Below, piece after piece: positions 1 to 12,104 of a stretch of 64,000 nucleotides of DNA. How positions within the stretch are numbered: position 1 is the first letter of the stretch; every line of letters starts with the position of its first letter. Both the position numbers and the translations under genes were made by a program. Source of the stretch: Yamagishiella unicocca (Eukaryota > Chlorophyta > Chlorophyceae > Chlamydomonadales > Volvocaceae); the NCBI GenBank assembly GCA_003116995.1, contig BDSL01000052.1, positions 186,001 to 250,000 on the forward strand. The letters are read 5' to 3'. The notes under the pieces are model-generated. The model saw only the letters and a program-made list of their open reading frames with translations. It was not told where the DNA came from and ran no database searches.

Positions 1-1061
1 GAGTGCACCCGCCCGCGGGGTATACCGGTACTCCCGAACCCACATCACCCACATCACCCACATCACCCACATCACCCACATTACTCCACACGTTACGTGG
101 CACCTCCCGCCCCTGCCCCCCACCAACGCTCACCTTATCGGCCCGTCTAGGCAAGAACCCCGGTGACGTCACTGTTGACGACTTCCGTGCGTTGTTCCTC
201 CTGAACGACTCTGCCGCCATGACCGACATCAACTTCCTCCGCGACCAGCGGCTGCTGCGGCTGGACGGGGTAGCCACCAGCACCGGCAGCTCTTCGTGGT
301 TCGAGGAGGCGGTGGCGCGACCCGACGCGGTGAGTGGCGAACTGCCAACGGTGGGACGATCCAAACCAATGCCAACCTCGAATCCCACATTCCCAGCCCC
401 CATCCCCTCCTCCAACCGCCCTCATTCCCTACCCCTCCAGGTCCTTCGCGACCTGGTCGCTGCCTTCCTGCCCCAGGCCCCTCGCCTAAACGTAAACAAC
501 GCGCCGCGCCGCCTGGTGCGCCCCATGCTGAACGCCGACTCGAACCTGGGTGTGCTCGTCAGCGCGGCGGACTGCCCGGTAAACTCACAGAGCTGCGGCG
601 CCAACCCCAAGCCCATCTGCCCCGCTGTCTACCTGTGAGTTGTAGTCGTTCACGCCTGGCAGAGCTGCCGCGGGGGTGCCGCACCCCAAACCGTCACATA
701 GAGGGTATGGGGCCGGGTGGCTGGTAGGGGACCCAGCGAGGGGTGTGAGAGGAAACCCGTGGGTCGGAAGCGGGGACTCACCAGGGTCACCTAGGGCCGG
801 GCCCGGGGTCCCCTGAACCTCCGGGGTCCCCAGAACCACCGTTTGCAACCGCTCCCCCTCGCTTCCTGGCCCGCTCTTGACCGCTGCTGCAGGGACTGCA
901 CCGGCAAGCTGGTCCAGGCCACCGACCTCGTCCCTTGCGCGCCCTTATGCCCGGAGCCCGAGCCCGACGAAGGTGGCGCCGGCCACGCCGTTGCCGCGCC
1001 CGCTGTGCTCCTGGCGCTTCTGGCTGCCGCACTGGCTGCCGTAATGGGCTGGGCGCTGTAG
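1..1061 (+). CDS. 3' part of a spliced gene, unknown protein with hydrophobic C-terminal tail (5' end outside window)
   Basis: Three exons can be joined with consistent phase: 151-329, 441-634 and 893-1061 (stop TAG at 1059). Introns start GTGAGT and end in pyrimidine tracts plus AG. The 151 start is an acceptor, so the true N-terminus lies upstream of the window. The readable part is about 180 residues: a charged segment, a Cys-containing stretch (DCPVNSQSC, CPAVYLDCTG, CAPLCPEPEP) and a final hydrophobic segment of about 20 residues ending right at the stop. Such a tail fits a GPI-anchor signal or a tail anchor, with the Cys-rich part on the non-cytosolic side. I do not recognise the family. 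The gene converges on the glycosyltransferase at 2380-5573. Confidence 0.6.
41..80. repeat. 9-bp tandem repeat in an intron
   Basis: The unit cacatcacc is repeated about 4.5 times just upstream of the exon that starts at 151. It lies in the presumed upstream intron. Confidence 0.8.
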
Positions 1062-2379
1062 GAGAGCGGCCCTTGACAAGCGATACCAGGGGCGGGGCCG
1101 GGCAGGACAGGGCGGAGGGCCTCTTCTGGCCTGACGGCCTCTTTGCACGGCCGTAGGGGGTTCCCGCCTAGTGGCTTGCCCTTGTTGAGGCTGTGGTGAA
1201 GGGAAAGTGCGTGCGAGTACCCGGCAACACTGGGGTTTGGGTGTTGCTGTGACCTCCCCCGCGTAAATTTTGCGAATGTTTTATTGTATGGGAGCAGGCG
1301 ATGTTTGGAAAAAACACGCGTAATGCGGTGGCCGCCCCTGCTCCATCTGCAAGGACATACATACGTGTATATACATCTTGGTTGGCCTGATTGGCTGGAT
1401 CGGCCTGGTTGGCTTGGTGATGATGACGGTGGTGGCGGAACTGCTCGCCGTCTTCGACCTGGCGTGAGTGAGGTGCTCCAAAGGAAGCCGCCGCCTGGTG
1501 GGAGGTCAGTATTGAGTCCCGGGTACGTCGTGTGTGTGTGGGCGCTGCACGGCCGCTGAAGAGGAGCCATGAAGTTCGTTTTCTTTGTTCGGGTGCAGGC
1601 GTGTTTCCATGGCGCCTCGTCTGTTCGTTTTCCATGCGTCCGGTGGGTGTGTCGGAACAGGTGTGTTTAGCGAGGCGGAACGGCAGAACTCCACACGGCG
1701 GTCGCACGACACCGTCATCATCCTGCCGTACATTGTGCTCCCGCGTCGAGGCCCCGACCGGACCCGTTCAGAGGAGAGGCACGCAGTTTCGGAGCCGCGT
1801 GTGGAGGGCTCCCGTCTGCAGCTGTGCTTGACGTGCGAGTGTGTATGTGTGTATGCTTGACCATGGCTGGGCGCGCTGGCTGGCACCGGCTCTCCGCAGC
1901 AGCAGCAGTTTAGCCGTGGGTCCGATTCGCACGCAGCGGGTCGCAGCAGCCGCCGGGAAGACTCAGTGACATTGTCCCCCCCCCGGCGCCGCCCCCGCAC
2001 CGTCACGTAGCCCCGACTCCTTCAGTCGCAAGGGCCTGATCCACCTCCAGCAGCACCCTCGACCCACCACCACCCACCCACCAACCGCGGTGCACGCAGC
2101 TGGCGACTCGAGGGCCCTCAAGAAGCCGGGTGCAGCCTCCCGCCACGTCACCCCCCGCCTTCTGTCAACATGGTCTCGTCCGACCCTACTATCGTTCCGC
2201 ATAGTATCGACACGTTGACCCTGCTGAAGATGAGATACCATAACCCTCCCACCTGCCACTAGGGGTTACCTCCCGAGGCTCTTGATCGCTGCGCCCTCCC
2301 CGGTGCCCCTAGGCACATAACCCCTGCGCGCTGCACCCCACGCCGCCGCCCCTTCCTGCCTCTCCCCCCCTCCCCGCCA
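1062..2379. other. non-coding gap between two convergent genes
   Basis: This stretch lies between the stop of the 1-1061 gene and the stop of the GT49 gene on the other strand, so it should hold both 3' UTRs. No TGTAA or its complement was found in it, so the 3' ends are not placed. Open frames here have no spliceable extension and no recognisable motif. Confidence 0.5.
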
Positions 2380-5205
2380 TCACTCCCCCGGGCCCCACCA
2401 CCGCAGCAGCCGACTGCACGCACTCGTCGCTGGGTCGACCAGCGGCGTGTAGCTGCCCGCCAGCAGCGCCTGCCGTACAGCTTCCCCCAGTGCCTTGGAG
2501 TGGCCGTACAGGGTGCCGCGGCGCTTGCCAGGCTGGCCCTGGCCCTCCGCAAAGTCCCGGGCGTGTAAGAGCTGCGGCGGCGGTGGCCGGTTCGGGGGAG
2601 CGATAGGCCAGTGAGCGCTAGCAGGGATGTGGTTGCGGTGGTTGTAGTTGTGGTTGAGATCACGGTTGTATGTTGTCAGGATACTCTCACCCGCGGGGTT
2701 TCACTGACCTTGGCCGCTGACGGTCGGTGGGGGCGGTGCAGCAGGAAGCCTGCCGGGTGGACCGAGAACAGGTAGCCAGTCCAGTTGAGGTGCTGCGTGT
2801 AGGCGATCTTGTTCTTGCCGTACCTTTGCATCACGTACGGGTGGGGCGCGTGGAAATACAGGGGCGTTGGTCCAGGGGTGCCGTACGTGGAAATGCAGGG
2901 GCGTTGGTCCAGGGGTGCCGTACGTGGCTTCAACCCCGACCTCCATTCCGCCATGCACCCACCCGCGGAAGCGCACGTCATGCCAGGGCGCCGTCCTCCT
3001 GTCCACAATGACCCCTGCTGGCAGGGGTTACATAAACGAACCGGGAACTCGACTTGGGAATTGTAGTGGGTGCTCGCGGGGGGGGGGATACAAGTGAGGA
3101 ACCGGTAACTCGACTGGAGTAGTGTAGTTGGAGTTTCTGCCCTCCGTTTCCTATGTCGTGTAACCGGGTCTTCTCGCCTCCCCCTCCCCGCCACCATGCT
3201 TGCCAGGAAGGTTGAAACAAATAACCAAGGGGGGTTACAATAAAAGAACCGGTAACGCGACTGGGGAAATGTAGTTGGTGCATAGCCTTATAACCAAGGG
3301 GCGGGCCGATGGCCCGGAGGTAGGACGCAGCGCCAAGTGCGTGAACTTGGAACTCAAAAGCCTCAAATACGGGGATGCACGCTGCATTTGCAGTCGCAAG
3401 CGTCCGAGGGGGAGGTCATACCGGCCCCAGGTGGCGCTGGGTAGGCAGGGTGTGGACTCATAGTCTCATACCCGGCCTCTAGGCCCCCGCGCGCGGCGAC
3501 CCCACTCACATGGCTCGTATCTCTCTTTGTACGACACGTCATACCAGTCGACGGTTTGCAGCCAGCGCTCGGCCTGGGTGGGTGTGTGGCCACCACCCGC
3601 CGGGTCGAACCTGGAGGGCACCCACAGCCGGTGCGGCGGCGGCTTGTCGGGTCAGCGCTTGGAAGGGGGGTGGTCTCGGCTTTCTTGCACGCGGATCCGC
3701 CCTGGGCTGTTCGTGGCCGTTTACGGTGGCACCTTCGCAGCTTCCCCCCGGGTTACCCGTACCTGCCCAACAAGCCCGTCTGCCAGTACGGCCGCAGCTC
3801 CGCCTTGCTGCCCGCCATCAGCGCCAGCCGCTCCGCCAGCGCGCGTTGGTCCCCTTGCCCCCCAGCCGTGCGGCTGACCTCAAAGGTGGGCAGCACTACA
3901 GCCGTTGAACGCCGGCTACTGCCCTGGTCCCCACCGCCCCCTCGGACTGCGCCTGCAGCCCCTGCTTCTGCGGCGCCAGCTGCTGCGGCGCCAGCTGCTG
4001 CTGTGCCTGCTGCTGCGGCGCCAGCTGCTGCTGTGCCTGCTGCGGCCGGCGGGTCGAGGCTATCTCGCGGGTCGCCCGAGGTGCGGCGCACCAGGTCGGC
4101 GGCGGCGGTTACGTTGTCCGCCAGCTGCTGTGCGAGGCGACCGCCCACCAGCAGGTCCACGTCGAAGAGGCCTGGCTGATGACGCGTGGGGGCAGAGCAG
4201 GAGCACATGAGCTGACAGAGGAGGAGGCGGGTCGTAGCACCGGGACCGCCACGGGATGGAGGGGCGCGTGGCGGGATGAGTGCAGCGCTGCACTCGCAGC
4301 TACAACCGCTGGGCCGGCGGGATCGTACATGGTGGACATGACCCACCGACCCACGGCCAAACCGACCCGTGGTTCCCGGCCCCCCCAGGCCCCCAAAACC
4401 CAGCCTCAACTTAAAACCCACGCACGCACCCACCCACCCACCCACGAGCGGCGTGCGCGCCTGCAGCCTAGCCAGGTTGCGCATGAGGTTCACCGGGTAC
4501 AGCGCGGCCGCCGTACGCGCACTGTCGTACACTTCGTACACAACCAGCAGGTCAAGCTGGCAGGGGCCGAGTCGCTCCATCCGGCTGTGCAGCGCCCGCA
4601 GCTTGCGCATCTTGACGCCCAGCCGCCGCAGCTGCGCCTGGCTCAGGCCCACGCCGCTCCAGCCTCCGCCGCCATGATACAGGTTGCCGGCGGGGGCCGC
4701 GGTGGCGGGGCCCGCCGCCGCCACGTCAGCGCCGACGTCATCATCGTCATCGTCGGCGGCGGCGTTTACGGAGGAGCTGATGGGTGAGGGGATGGGGGCT
4801 GTTAGCGGCACCAGCACAGCGGCGCTGAGGGGTCCAGCCCAGGAGGCGCAGGCGGCAGCGAGCTGGCGGAGGCGGTCGAGAGAGAGCTGCGTGGTGAGGG
4901 TGAGTGGGAAGTGGTGGCGCGGCGGCTCGGGCCGATGGGACCACCACACGGCCGCGACTCGCACGGCTGGCAGCTGGTGGGCCATGGCCGAGGCCCAGCT
5001 GGTCACCTGGGCGATGAGGCCGCGGTTACCGTTGTCGTCGTCGTTAGTGCCGTTGGACGGCCTCACTGGCTTCGGCGGTTGATGGTCGTTGATGCAGGCT
5101 GCGAGAGCGGCCGCATCGGGGGTGACGATGATGCCCGGATTGCGGGCTGCTGCGTCGGAAGCAGCACGGCTGGGGAGGGCGGGATGGTGGCGGATGGGTG
5201 GGCGG

Positions 5206-5242
<37 letters not shown>

Positions 5243-5573
5243 CCGAATGCGCTCCGAGTAGGGGGGGGCGCGGCGTGGAGGCGTGGGTCGCGTGGGTCAC
5301 GTGCTGAGGTCCCCCCAGCCGGGGCTCGTGGTGGTGCCCACTACCCAGCTCCGAAGCGCCGGCTGATGATGACGATGTTGTCGTCCTCGGGGCTCGCGAT
5401 TCGGGACCTGCGGGCTCTTCACCGAGGTATCGCGGGCCTGGCGCGGTGACTGGGCTGGACCTCGGCGACGCCCCGACCCGCACCGTCCCCGAGGAGAGGG
5501 CGAGGGCGCACTGCAGCACGAGGACGAGCACGCGACTGCAGGGGCGGTAGCTGCTGGGGGGCCGCAGCCTCAT
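2380..5573 (-). CDS. LARGE/B4GAT1-type glycosyltransferase, family GT49
   Basis: Six exons: 5573-4442, 4171-3763, 3610-3510, 3014-2963, 2823-2709, 2571-2380 (666 aa). The ATG at 5573 starts the only frame that joins all exons in phase. A single hydrophobic segment at about residues 14-32 suggests a type II Golgi protein. The long linker that follows holds 11 Gln from a CTG run and an Asp run. Catalytic-domain landmarks are LTTQLSLDRLRQLAAAC, YPVNLMRNLARLQARTPL, the metal-binding DxD as LFDVDLLVGG (about residues 379-388), the block DWYDVSYKERYEPW and DVRFRGYGKNKIAY. These match the GT49 fold of animal LARGE and B4GAT1, which transfers GlcA or GlcNAc to glycans in the secretory pathway. The acceptor in an alga is unknown; cell-wall or surface glycoproteins are a reasonable inference. 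Several introns carry the repeated intron modules described under findings. Confidence 0.88.
2853..2926. repeat. 37-bp tandem duplication in a GT49 intron
   Basis: Two nearly identical 37-bp copies (2853-2889 and 2890-2926) lie in the 139-nt intron between exons 4 and 5 of the GT49 gene, so they make up about half of it. Confidence 0.8.
5208..5240. repeat. (CTG)11 microsatellite, coding for poly-Gln on the minus strand
   Basis: Eleven perfect CTG units inside exon 1 of the GT49 gene. On the minus strand they read as 11 Gln. The run lies in the variable linker between the membrane anchor and the catalytic domain. Confidence 0.95.
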
Positions 5574-7970
5574 GAGGCCATCGCGTTATGGGACGCGGCG
5601 AGCGGGCCTAGGAGGTAGGAGCTAGGAGCGCGATGAGCGATGAGCGAGGAGGGTTTGATCCCTTGGGGGACGCAAAGAGCGGGAGCGAGGGGCGCGGGAA
5701 TGTAGGCCTCGGTTGGTGACACGAGTGGCCGCCTGCTTGCCCGGCGCATGCGTGTTCCTGGGCTCTTGGGCGGTGAACCTTCCGAGGAAGCCGCGTGCCT
5801 CGTGGGCAGCCCATGGAATGGATCCCACATAATGAAACATCCATGAAACATTAAGGTTGACATTAAGGTTGACAGTCCTAGCATACTTCGTATAGCGTGT
5901 GCAGGCTTACTGGCGCGCCCGATTGTTTGCTTGCCAGACAGGCCCAAATGCCCACAATTGATCGTCCGCTGCCGTCCTCTGCGCACATCACCGCCAGGTC
6001 GCCGTCCCTGAGCCAGTCACGGTTCAATCAAGAGCTGCCAGCCACAAGAGCGGCGTGGCTTGAAGCGCCGGCTCACTCCCTGCCCAGCTGGGGCGACCAG
6101 CGTCGCCTTTACTTGTCAGGTCCAACAAGCACACCTGCGACCAGACAGCGAAACCACCTCCCGCATCCGGTGCGGAACCAGAAGCCATTACATTGTACGG
6201 CACAGCCTACAAGAGGTACGACGCAGCAGCGGCAGCAGCACCTCCTCAGCCCAGCTGTGCACCGGGAGCGGCTGAGACGCCTCAAGCAAGCAAGCCACTG
6301 CCTGGACGGGCACCTCCGCCCCCCGCGGTATCCGAGACGGTGACGCATCACGTAACCCGAGCCTGCTGCAGCGTGGCGCAGCGGCACATGCACGTGCACA
6401 TGATGCCTTCCGTGCCCAAACCTCCACTCCGCTCGCGGGTCCTGCCGCGAACCCCTGTGGCGCGTGCCGTCCCTGCCCTCTGTAGCTCACTATCCTGTCT
6501 TTTTCGCGCCAACGGTCTTCACGCCCCCTGCCTCTGCAGCTGCGCGCGCCCGCGGACGTCCAGCCAGGTTGTCTCGCGGCGTGAAAGCGGAGTCACTACC
6601 ATACAGCAACACACAGAAGCCTCTCACACATAAAACCAGGTTTATTTCACACGCATATTCACACCCAGGCGTCAGTCTTCCGGCAGGCAACAGCCTCCGC
6701 CAGCATCAAGGCTGTCCAACACGTACGGCACCGTGCGCCGGCAGGCAGCAGCAGCGCTCCGAAACACGCACCCGTCGCGTCTGGACCCCGCCGACGCAGA
6801 TGCCTCGACACATATAAAGTACGACAGCTGCAGGTGACGGTGACAATAACCCTAAACGTGGAACACAAGAGATGCAGTGCGCCAAAGAAGGGCGAGCGTG
6901 GGTTCGTCCCGTGCGACGGTAACATGGACCGCTCGGCAGCCGGGAGGTTGCTACCCGTGGGTTGTCCGGTTGCGGCAGCACCAACCAGCAATGCGAGCGT
7001 CCGGCGCGACCCTCGTGTGGCCACACACGTGCTGCTGCCGCCGTCAAAGAGTGACAAGGACACAGAACCGGTACAGTACATGGTCATAGTACCGGTAGTT
7101 CAAGGCTTTCACACCGCACGCCATCACAAACAATGAAAAGGAATTTATGGCAAACACAAAGAGGGTTTTCGAAGCGCAGATTGCACGCCTCGGGTTTCAC
7201 TCCCGGCATGGCCTGGCACGCGGGGCTCTCGCTTTGGCGAGCACTGTGGGTACCAACACGTTTGAGGGGGGGAGCCAGCGGGACAGCCGGCTGGTACGTC
7301 GTACAGTTCCTCCTCGTACCACCTACCGGCAATCCGCCGCGTCCGGCAGCACAACCCATCCGCTGCCGGCCGGACCCCATCACCAGCTCCATCCAACGCA
7401 CTGGCACTATGCAGTGGGCAATTGCACGACATTTATGTCTGAGTTCGGGTTCGAAGCGGGGTGCGGTCAGCGCGGTCTCCCGCCACACGCATCCGGGGCA
7501 CACAGGCCGCCTACATTGGATTGCCGCCCCAGAGATCATGCACGAGGTCAGCGCTCCTTATTACGTTCGCGCGCTTGCGCTTCGACGCGCGCGCCAAGAG
7601 TGGACACGATATCCTACGACAAAGGTCTCGCCCCGTGTGAGTATACCGTACGTATCATGGGGTGGGTGTGTTGTGCAATGGCACGTAAGCCGCCGTCGCG
7701 CATCAATTTATTTGCTCCTCCTCGCCGCCCACACCCGCCGTACTACGCCCGTTGGGTGCGGCCGTGCGTGCCCCGCCCCCATCATCCCCTCGGTCCGGCC
7801 ACCCCCACCCCCAACACGCACCTCGCTCCCGACACCCTCCCCTCCGCTGACCCTGGCAACCAGCCCTCTGGCCTGTTGCCCTTAACCCACAAAGCCCCCC
7901 CGCCACCACTGGGCCCACTTTCTCCCCCTCCTCCTTCTCCCCCTTCTCCTCCTCCTCACTCGCAGCCCCG
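5574..7970. other. long non-coding stretch: GT49 promoter side and probable 3' UTR of the GT1 gene
   Basis: No exon set with conserved protein content was found on either strand. The complement of TGTAA (ttaca, 6188-6192) gives a possible poly(A) signal for the GT1 gene on the minus strand. That would imply a 3' UTR of about 1.8 kb, long but possible in this group. The 275-codon plus-strand frame at 7147-7974 is Pro/Arg-rich with no motif and was not called. Confidence 0.45.
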
Positions 7971-10900
7971 CTAGTCGTCCTTAGACTTGACTGCGATGCG
8001 CGCCTTCTTCGCCGGCTGCGGCATCCGCGTGCACACGTGGACCACCAGCGCCACCAGCCCCGCAGCCCCGAGGCTCACAGCCACCAGCAGCCCGTACGCC
8101 ACCATGTTGGCGGCCTCCATAGGGCCCATGCAGCCGCCACCGCCGCTAGCCACCGGCGCGCCAGCGCTGGCGCCGATGCCGCCAAAGGAGCCGCCGAAGG
8201 TTCCCGCCAGCGCCGACATGGGCAGCAGGTACTGCCGGCCCGCCTCGTCGAGCGCGGCGGTGTAGTCCACCCAGGCGGCGGCGCGCTCGAGTGAAGACTG
8301 CGACCCGAGGGTCGCTCGCAGCTGAGTGGACAGCAGCTGCATCGACTGCGTGAAGCTGTGAGGTAGGGCGGGAGGTGGGGTAGGGCGGGGGTTAAGGAGC
8401 GGGGCCCGGGAGGGGGAGGAGGGGCTGGGGACGGTGTGAGGGACGGCGGTCTCGCCGCTCGGCAACCCCGGGCGCGCCTTTGCCCTGCATGCCGCGCTTC
8501 CCGTTGTCCGGCCTCCGCGCCCGCAGCTGGCCTGCACTCTCAGGCGCTGCTGCCTGACAATAAGAAACCCTGTGGAGATGCCGCCACCCTTCCCTTTGTC
8601 CAGTCACCTGGTCCCCCGGCCCCCCGCCCCGCCCCGCGTCTTTTCCCACCCTTCCCCCCCGCCCCCCCCGCCGCCACCCACGAGTACACGTTGCTCATGC
8701 GCTCTATGGCCACGCTAACGCGGTAGGACGCCGCCCCGCCCTCCAGCTCTGCCCGGCTGAGGCGCTGTCCCGCTCCCAGCGCCGCCAGCCTGGCCACGAG
8801 GTCCTCCTGGACGTCGTTCAGCGGCACCGCCATGATCGGCTTGGCGTGGTAGATGGCCTGGTAGATGGCCTGGAGGTGGCGGTGGGGCGAGAACCTTATG
8901 GGGAGGCAGTTGGGCGAGAACCTTCTATGCGTTTATTGACAGGGGGGGTGAGGGCCCTTCCTCCCCGCTTCCTTCCTCCCCCCTTCCTTCTTCCCCCCAA
9001 CCTCTCCCCCCCCGCGCACCTGGACGCTGCCCGCCGTGATGAGCGACACCACCTGCGGTTGCGCGATGAGGTCCTGCAGCGGCACCTGGGGCAGCATCAG
9101 CACGTGGCGGGCGTGCTTGAGCGGCAGGTACAGCTGCGATTGGGGAGGGGGGCGGGAGGGCGCGGGAGGGGCGGCAGCGGGTGATGGTTTAGATCGGGGG
9201 TTTGGAATCCAATGGAAGCGGGGCCCCCGCACCCCTCGTCGCCATATGGAGGGACCCCCTTCACTCCACACCCAACCCGCACATCACCCCACATCACCGC
9301 ACCTGCCCCGCCCGCCTTCCTGCCGACCTCAACTCACCTGCCCGTTACCTTCCTCCCCCGGGACATCCCCCCCCTAACCCTCCACCCCGGCCTAGATTCT
9401 AGGAGGACCCCAGCTTCCGCCTCTTCCTCGTGTGACCGGGTCTTCTCGCCCCCCCCCCCCCCTCCCTTCCCCGCCGCGCTACCCCCACCTGGCGCACTCT
9501 TGCAATGTCCGACGCCGCCGCCTGCCACACGATGTTTTGCTTGAGGTCGATGACGGCCTCAGCGATGGCCAGCAGAGCGCGGAGAGGCAGCCTGGTCTCG
9601 GAGGGGGTACGGAAGGGTAAGCGGGTGAGCCGCGCGGCGAGGGGGGTGCAAGGAAAACCCATGTACGAAGAAGAACCCGTTGGGGACGTACGTACAGAGG
9701 TGCATGGCGGTGCAGGCGGCGAGGGGGAGGGGCGGCGCCGCGGCGGGATAGGGTCCCTCACCGCGCCGAAGCCCCAAGCCCCCCGCCGTGCCCCTTGCCT
9801 GCCCGCCCTGGCCTCTCCCCCCCTGGTGCAGTCCCATGCTCCCCTGCACCGCACGTCAACAGCGGTACGCCGTTGCCCCGCTCCATCTACTCGCCTCCCA
9901 CCTCTACTGGTCATCTTCATGGCCCTTGGTCTGTCGGCCGTGGATTCGCTGATTATCTTATACCCCCCCCCATCTGTGGCTTTCCGCCGTTCCCGGCCCC
10001 ACCCGGTTCCCCTTTCCAGTCGCGTAACTGGCTCTTCTTGCTCCCCCCCTCCTTCCAATCGCACCTGTAGTCGTGCGGGAAGCAGATGACCGCGACCCCC
10101 CGCTCAGCCGAAGCCACGTGCGCCGCCAGCTCTTCGGGCTGCAGGCTGGGCACAGCACCGCGAGCCCGCAGCGGCCCGACCAGCTTGATGGGCGGCGGCA
10201 GCGGCTGCGGCTCCAGCAGGCCCCAGTCGGCGCCCGTGATGATCACCTGCGGGGACATGATCATTTCAGACAGGAGCTGCCGCGCTCACTGGCCCGCGGC
10301 CATGGACAGGATTGTGTGTATGTGTGTGTGTGTGTATAACTGGTTGCTGCCCTGCCGGCATGTCGTCCCCCATTTCCTGCCGTTATCGCTCGCTGTTAGC
10401 TTCTACTATGCAGCGCTACACCTGTGCATTTCCGTCTTAAGGTTCCACTCGTCCGGCCTGTCCCACTCGTCTCCCCACCCGCCGCTACAGCCGCTCCGCG
10501 CGTCCCTCGGCTACCCGTCGTACAGCATCCTTCCCCCGCCTCCAACCGACACATCTGGAGTACCGAAAGAGGTACCCGCATAGCGTTGCTGCAGCGGGCG
10601 CAGCCGCCACTCCATGGACGGCGTGTGCGTGTGCGTGTGCGTGTGTGTGTGCGTGTGCGTGTGCGTGTGCGTGTGTGCGTGTGCCGCATGACCACCCACA
10701 ATACGACACAAAGGGCGCACGAAACGACCTGCGCGCGTTGCTGAACTATTGAGACGAAGCGAGCGAGTGAGACGAAGCGCGCGCCTCCACCCAAACACCC
10801 AATAGCGTGTGTGTGAATGCGGCGAGGTCCCCAGGCTGCTGGCGGGGCTTGCACGGCACCGGGTCGCACCTGGCCGCGTAGGTTGCAGGGCGGCTTGCCG

Positions 10901-11874
10901 TTGCCGTCGCCGACTGCCGGCGGCTGCGCCTGCGACTGCAGGCGGTGCCGCTGACGGAACGCGGCGATGCGGGTCTCGTACACGCGGCGGTGCCACAGCT
11001 GCAGCCGGTGGTACTGCACCACGTTACGGACGCGCTGGTAGACGGTCATGCTGCCGCCGCCCAGCCCCGAGCCGTACGCGGCCACGTGGCTGGTGGGATG
11101 GCCCTGCCCCAGCAGCACGCCCCAGAGCAGGCTGGTGGCGCTGCCGTCGTCGTACGCGACGCGGCGGCGGATCTGTGATCGGGGCGGGCACGCGGGGAGT
11201 CACGAGGGGGCAGCAGCGGCGGCGTAGAGAACGAGGGACAGGGGGTCCGGAGGCCAAGCGTCTCATGCATTGCTGCTGGCCTCGGCAAGTCCCATTACGT
11301 CCCCCGTATCTGCCACTTTCGCCTTCCGTAGTGGTCGCCAATTGCTGTGCGTGTCCGACACCCTCACCTTGAGCTTGTCCGCCAAGAAGGCCGAGCAGGG
11401 GTCGGTCGCCACACCCAGCATAGTGGAAAACTGGAACTTTGCCAGCGTGTCCATCGTGGTCCGATTCATGAGCAGGCTTGCACAATTCGCTAGGTGGAAG
11501 TTTAATAGGCCCGTCAGGTCACTTATCGGACCATTACCGTGCGCCTGGTACTCCTCAAAAGAGACGCTGGGGTACGTCATGAGGGATAGTGACCCGTTCC
11601 TGCATTCCTCGCGGCCAAACTCTTCTGAAACTCCGCCGGTTGTTTGCCGGAATTCGGGACCCATGGAGTCCGGCACCAATACCACGGCTTCATAACCCCG
11701 TGAAGATACTAGATGCTCCGTTAGGGCCCACATATCCAAAGCTTGTTCACGATGGACGCTTGTGAAAACGAGCAGGGAAGGGTTCCGGGGTTCGCAGGTA
11801 CTCAGAGAAATGGCATTCAGCAGCAGCAAGAGCGCGCCAAGCCTCCGCATCGACAAATGCGGTTTGAAATGCAT
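7971..11874 (-). CDS. membrane-anchored UDP-glycosyltransferase (GT1, animal UGT-like architecture)
   Basis: Seven exons: 11874-11368, 11172-10870, 10276-10065, 9591-9489, 9133-9020, 8869-8682, 8355-7971 (603 aa). All phases agree. The N-terminus has a signal peptide (LGALLLLLNAISLS). It is followed by FTSVHREQALDM, whose His (residue 41) sits where GT1 enzymes keep the catalytic base. Further landmarks are MTVYQRVRNVVQYH, the start of the C-terminal domain IITGADWGLLEPQPLPPPIK, VLMLPQVPLQDLIAQP and AIYHAKPIMAVPLNDVQEDL. A transmembrane helix at about 561-583 is followed by a Lys-rich tail ending KSKDD, as in ER-resident animal UGTs. Land-plant UGTs are normally soluble. The donor-site signature usually written THGG reads SLITAGS, so a key His is missing. 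Either the enzyme uses an altered donor site or it is inactive. Substrate is unknown. Confidence 0.83.
10620..10684. repeat. GT/GC-rich microsatellite in GT1 intron 2
   Basis: An imperfect gtgtgc/gtgc repeat of about 65 bp inside the 593-nt intron 10277-10869 of the UDP-glycosyltransferase gene. Confidence 0.85.
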
Positions 11875-12104
11875 GGTTACTTTAGCGACGCTTTGCTGGG
11901 GCCCATTGGTAAGGCCGGTTTACGGGTAACACTCGTTCAAGACGAATAGAAGCCTGTATGGCTCAAGAATTACACTTCGCAGATTCTTCCGCTGTTTGCT
12001 CTGCTGCATGAACGGCTAGGACTGGGCTTTAGGTTGGCACGTTGGCTGACTCCTGTAGTACGTTGCACATGCCGTATACTCTGGCCCATGGGACAAACTG
12101 CTGA

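Noticed and set aside
7147..7974. 275-codon open frame on the plus strand
   Set aside because: Pro/Arg/His-rich with no motif and no homologous look; it overlaps the probable 3' UTR of the GT1 gene. Long chance frames are common at this GC content.
10396..11118. 240-codon minus-strand frame
   Set aside because: Its first part is a real GT1 exon (to 10870), but the rest runs through the GT-rich microsatellite and lies in the intron.
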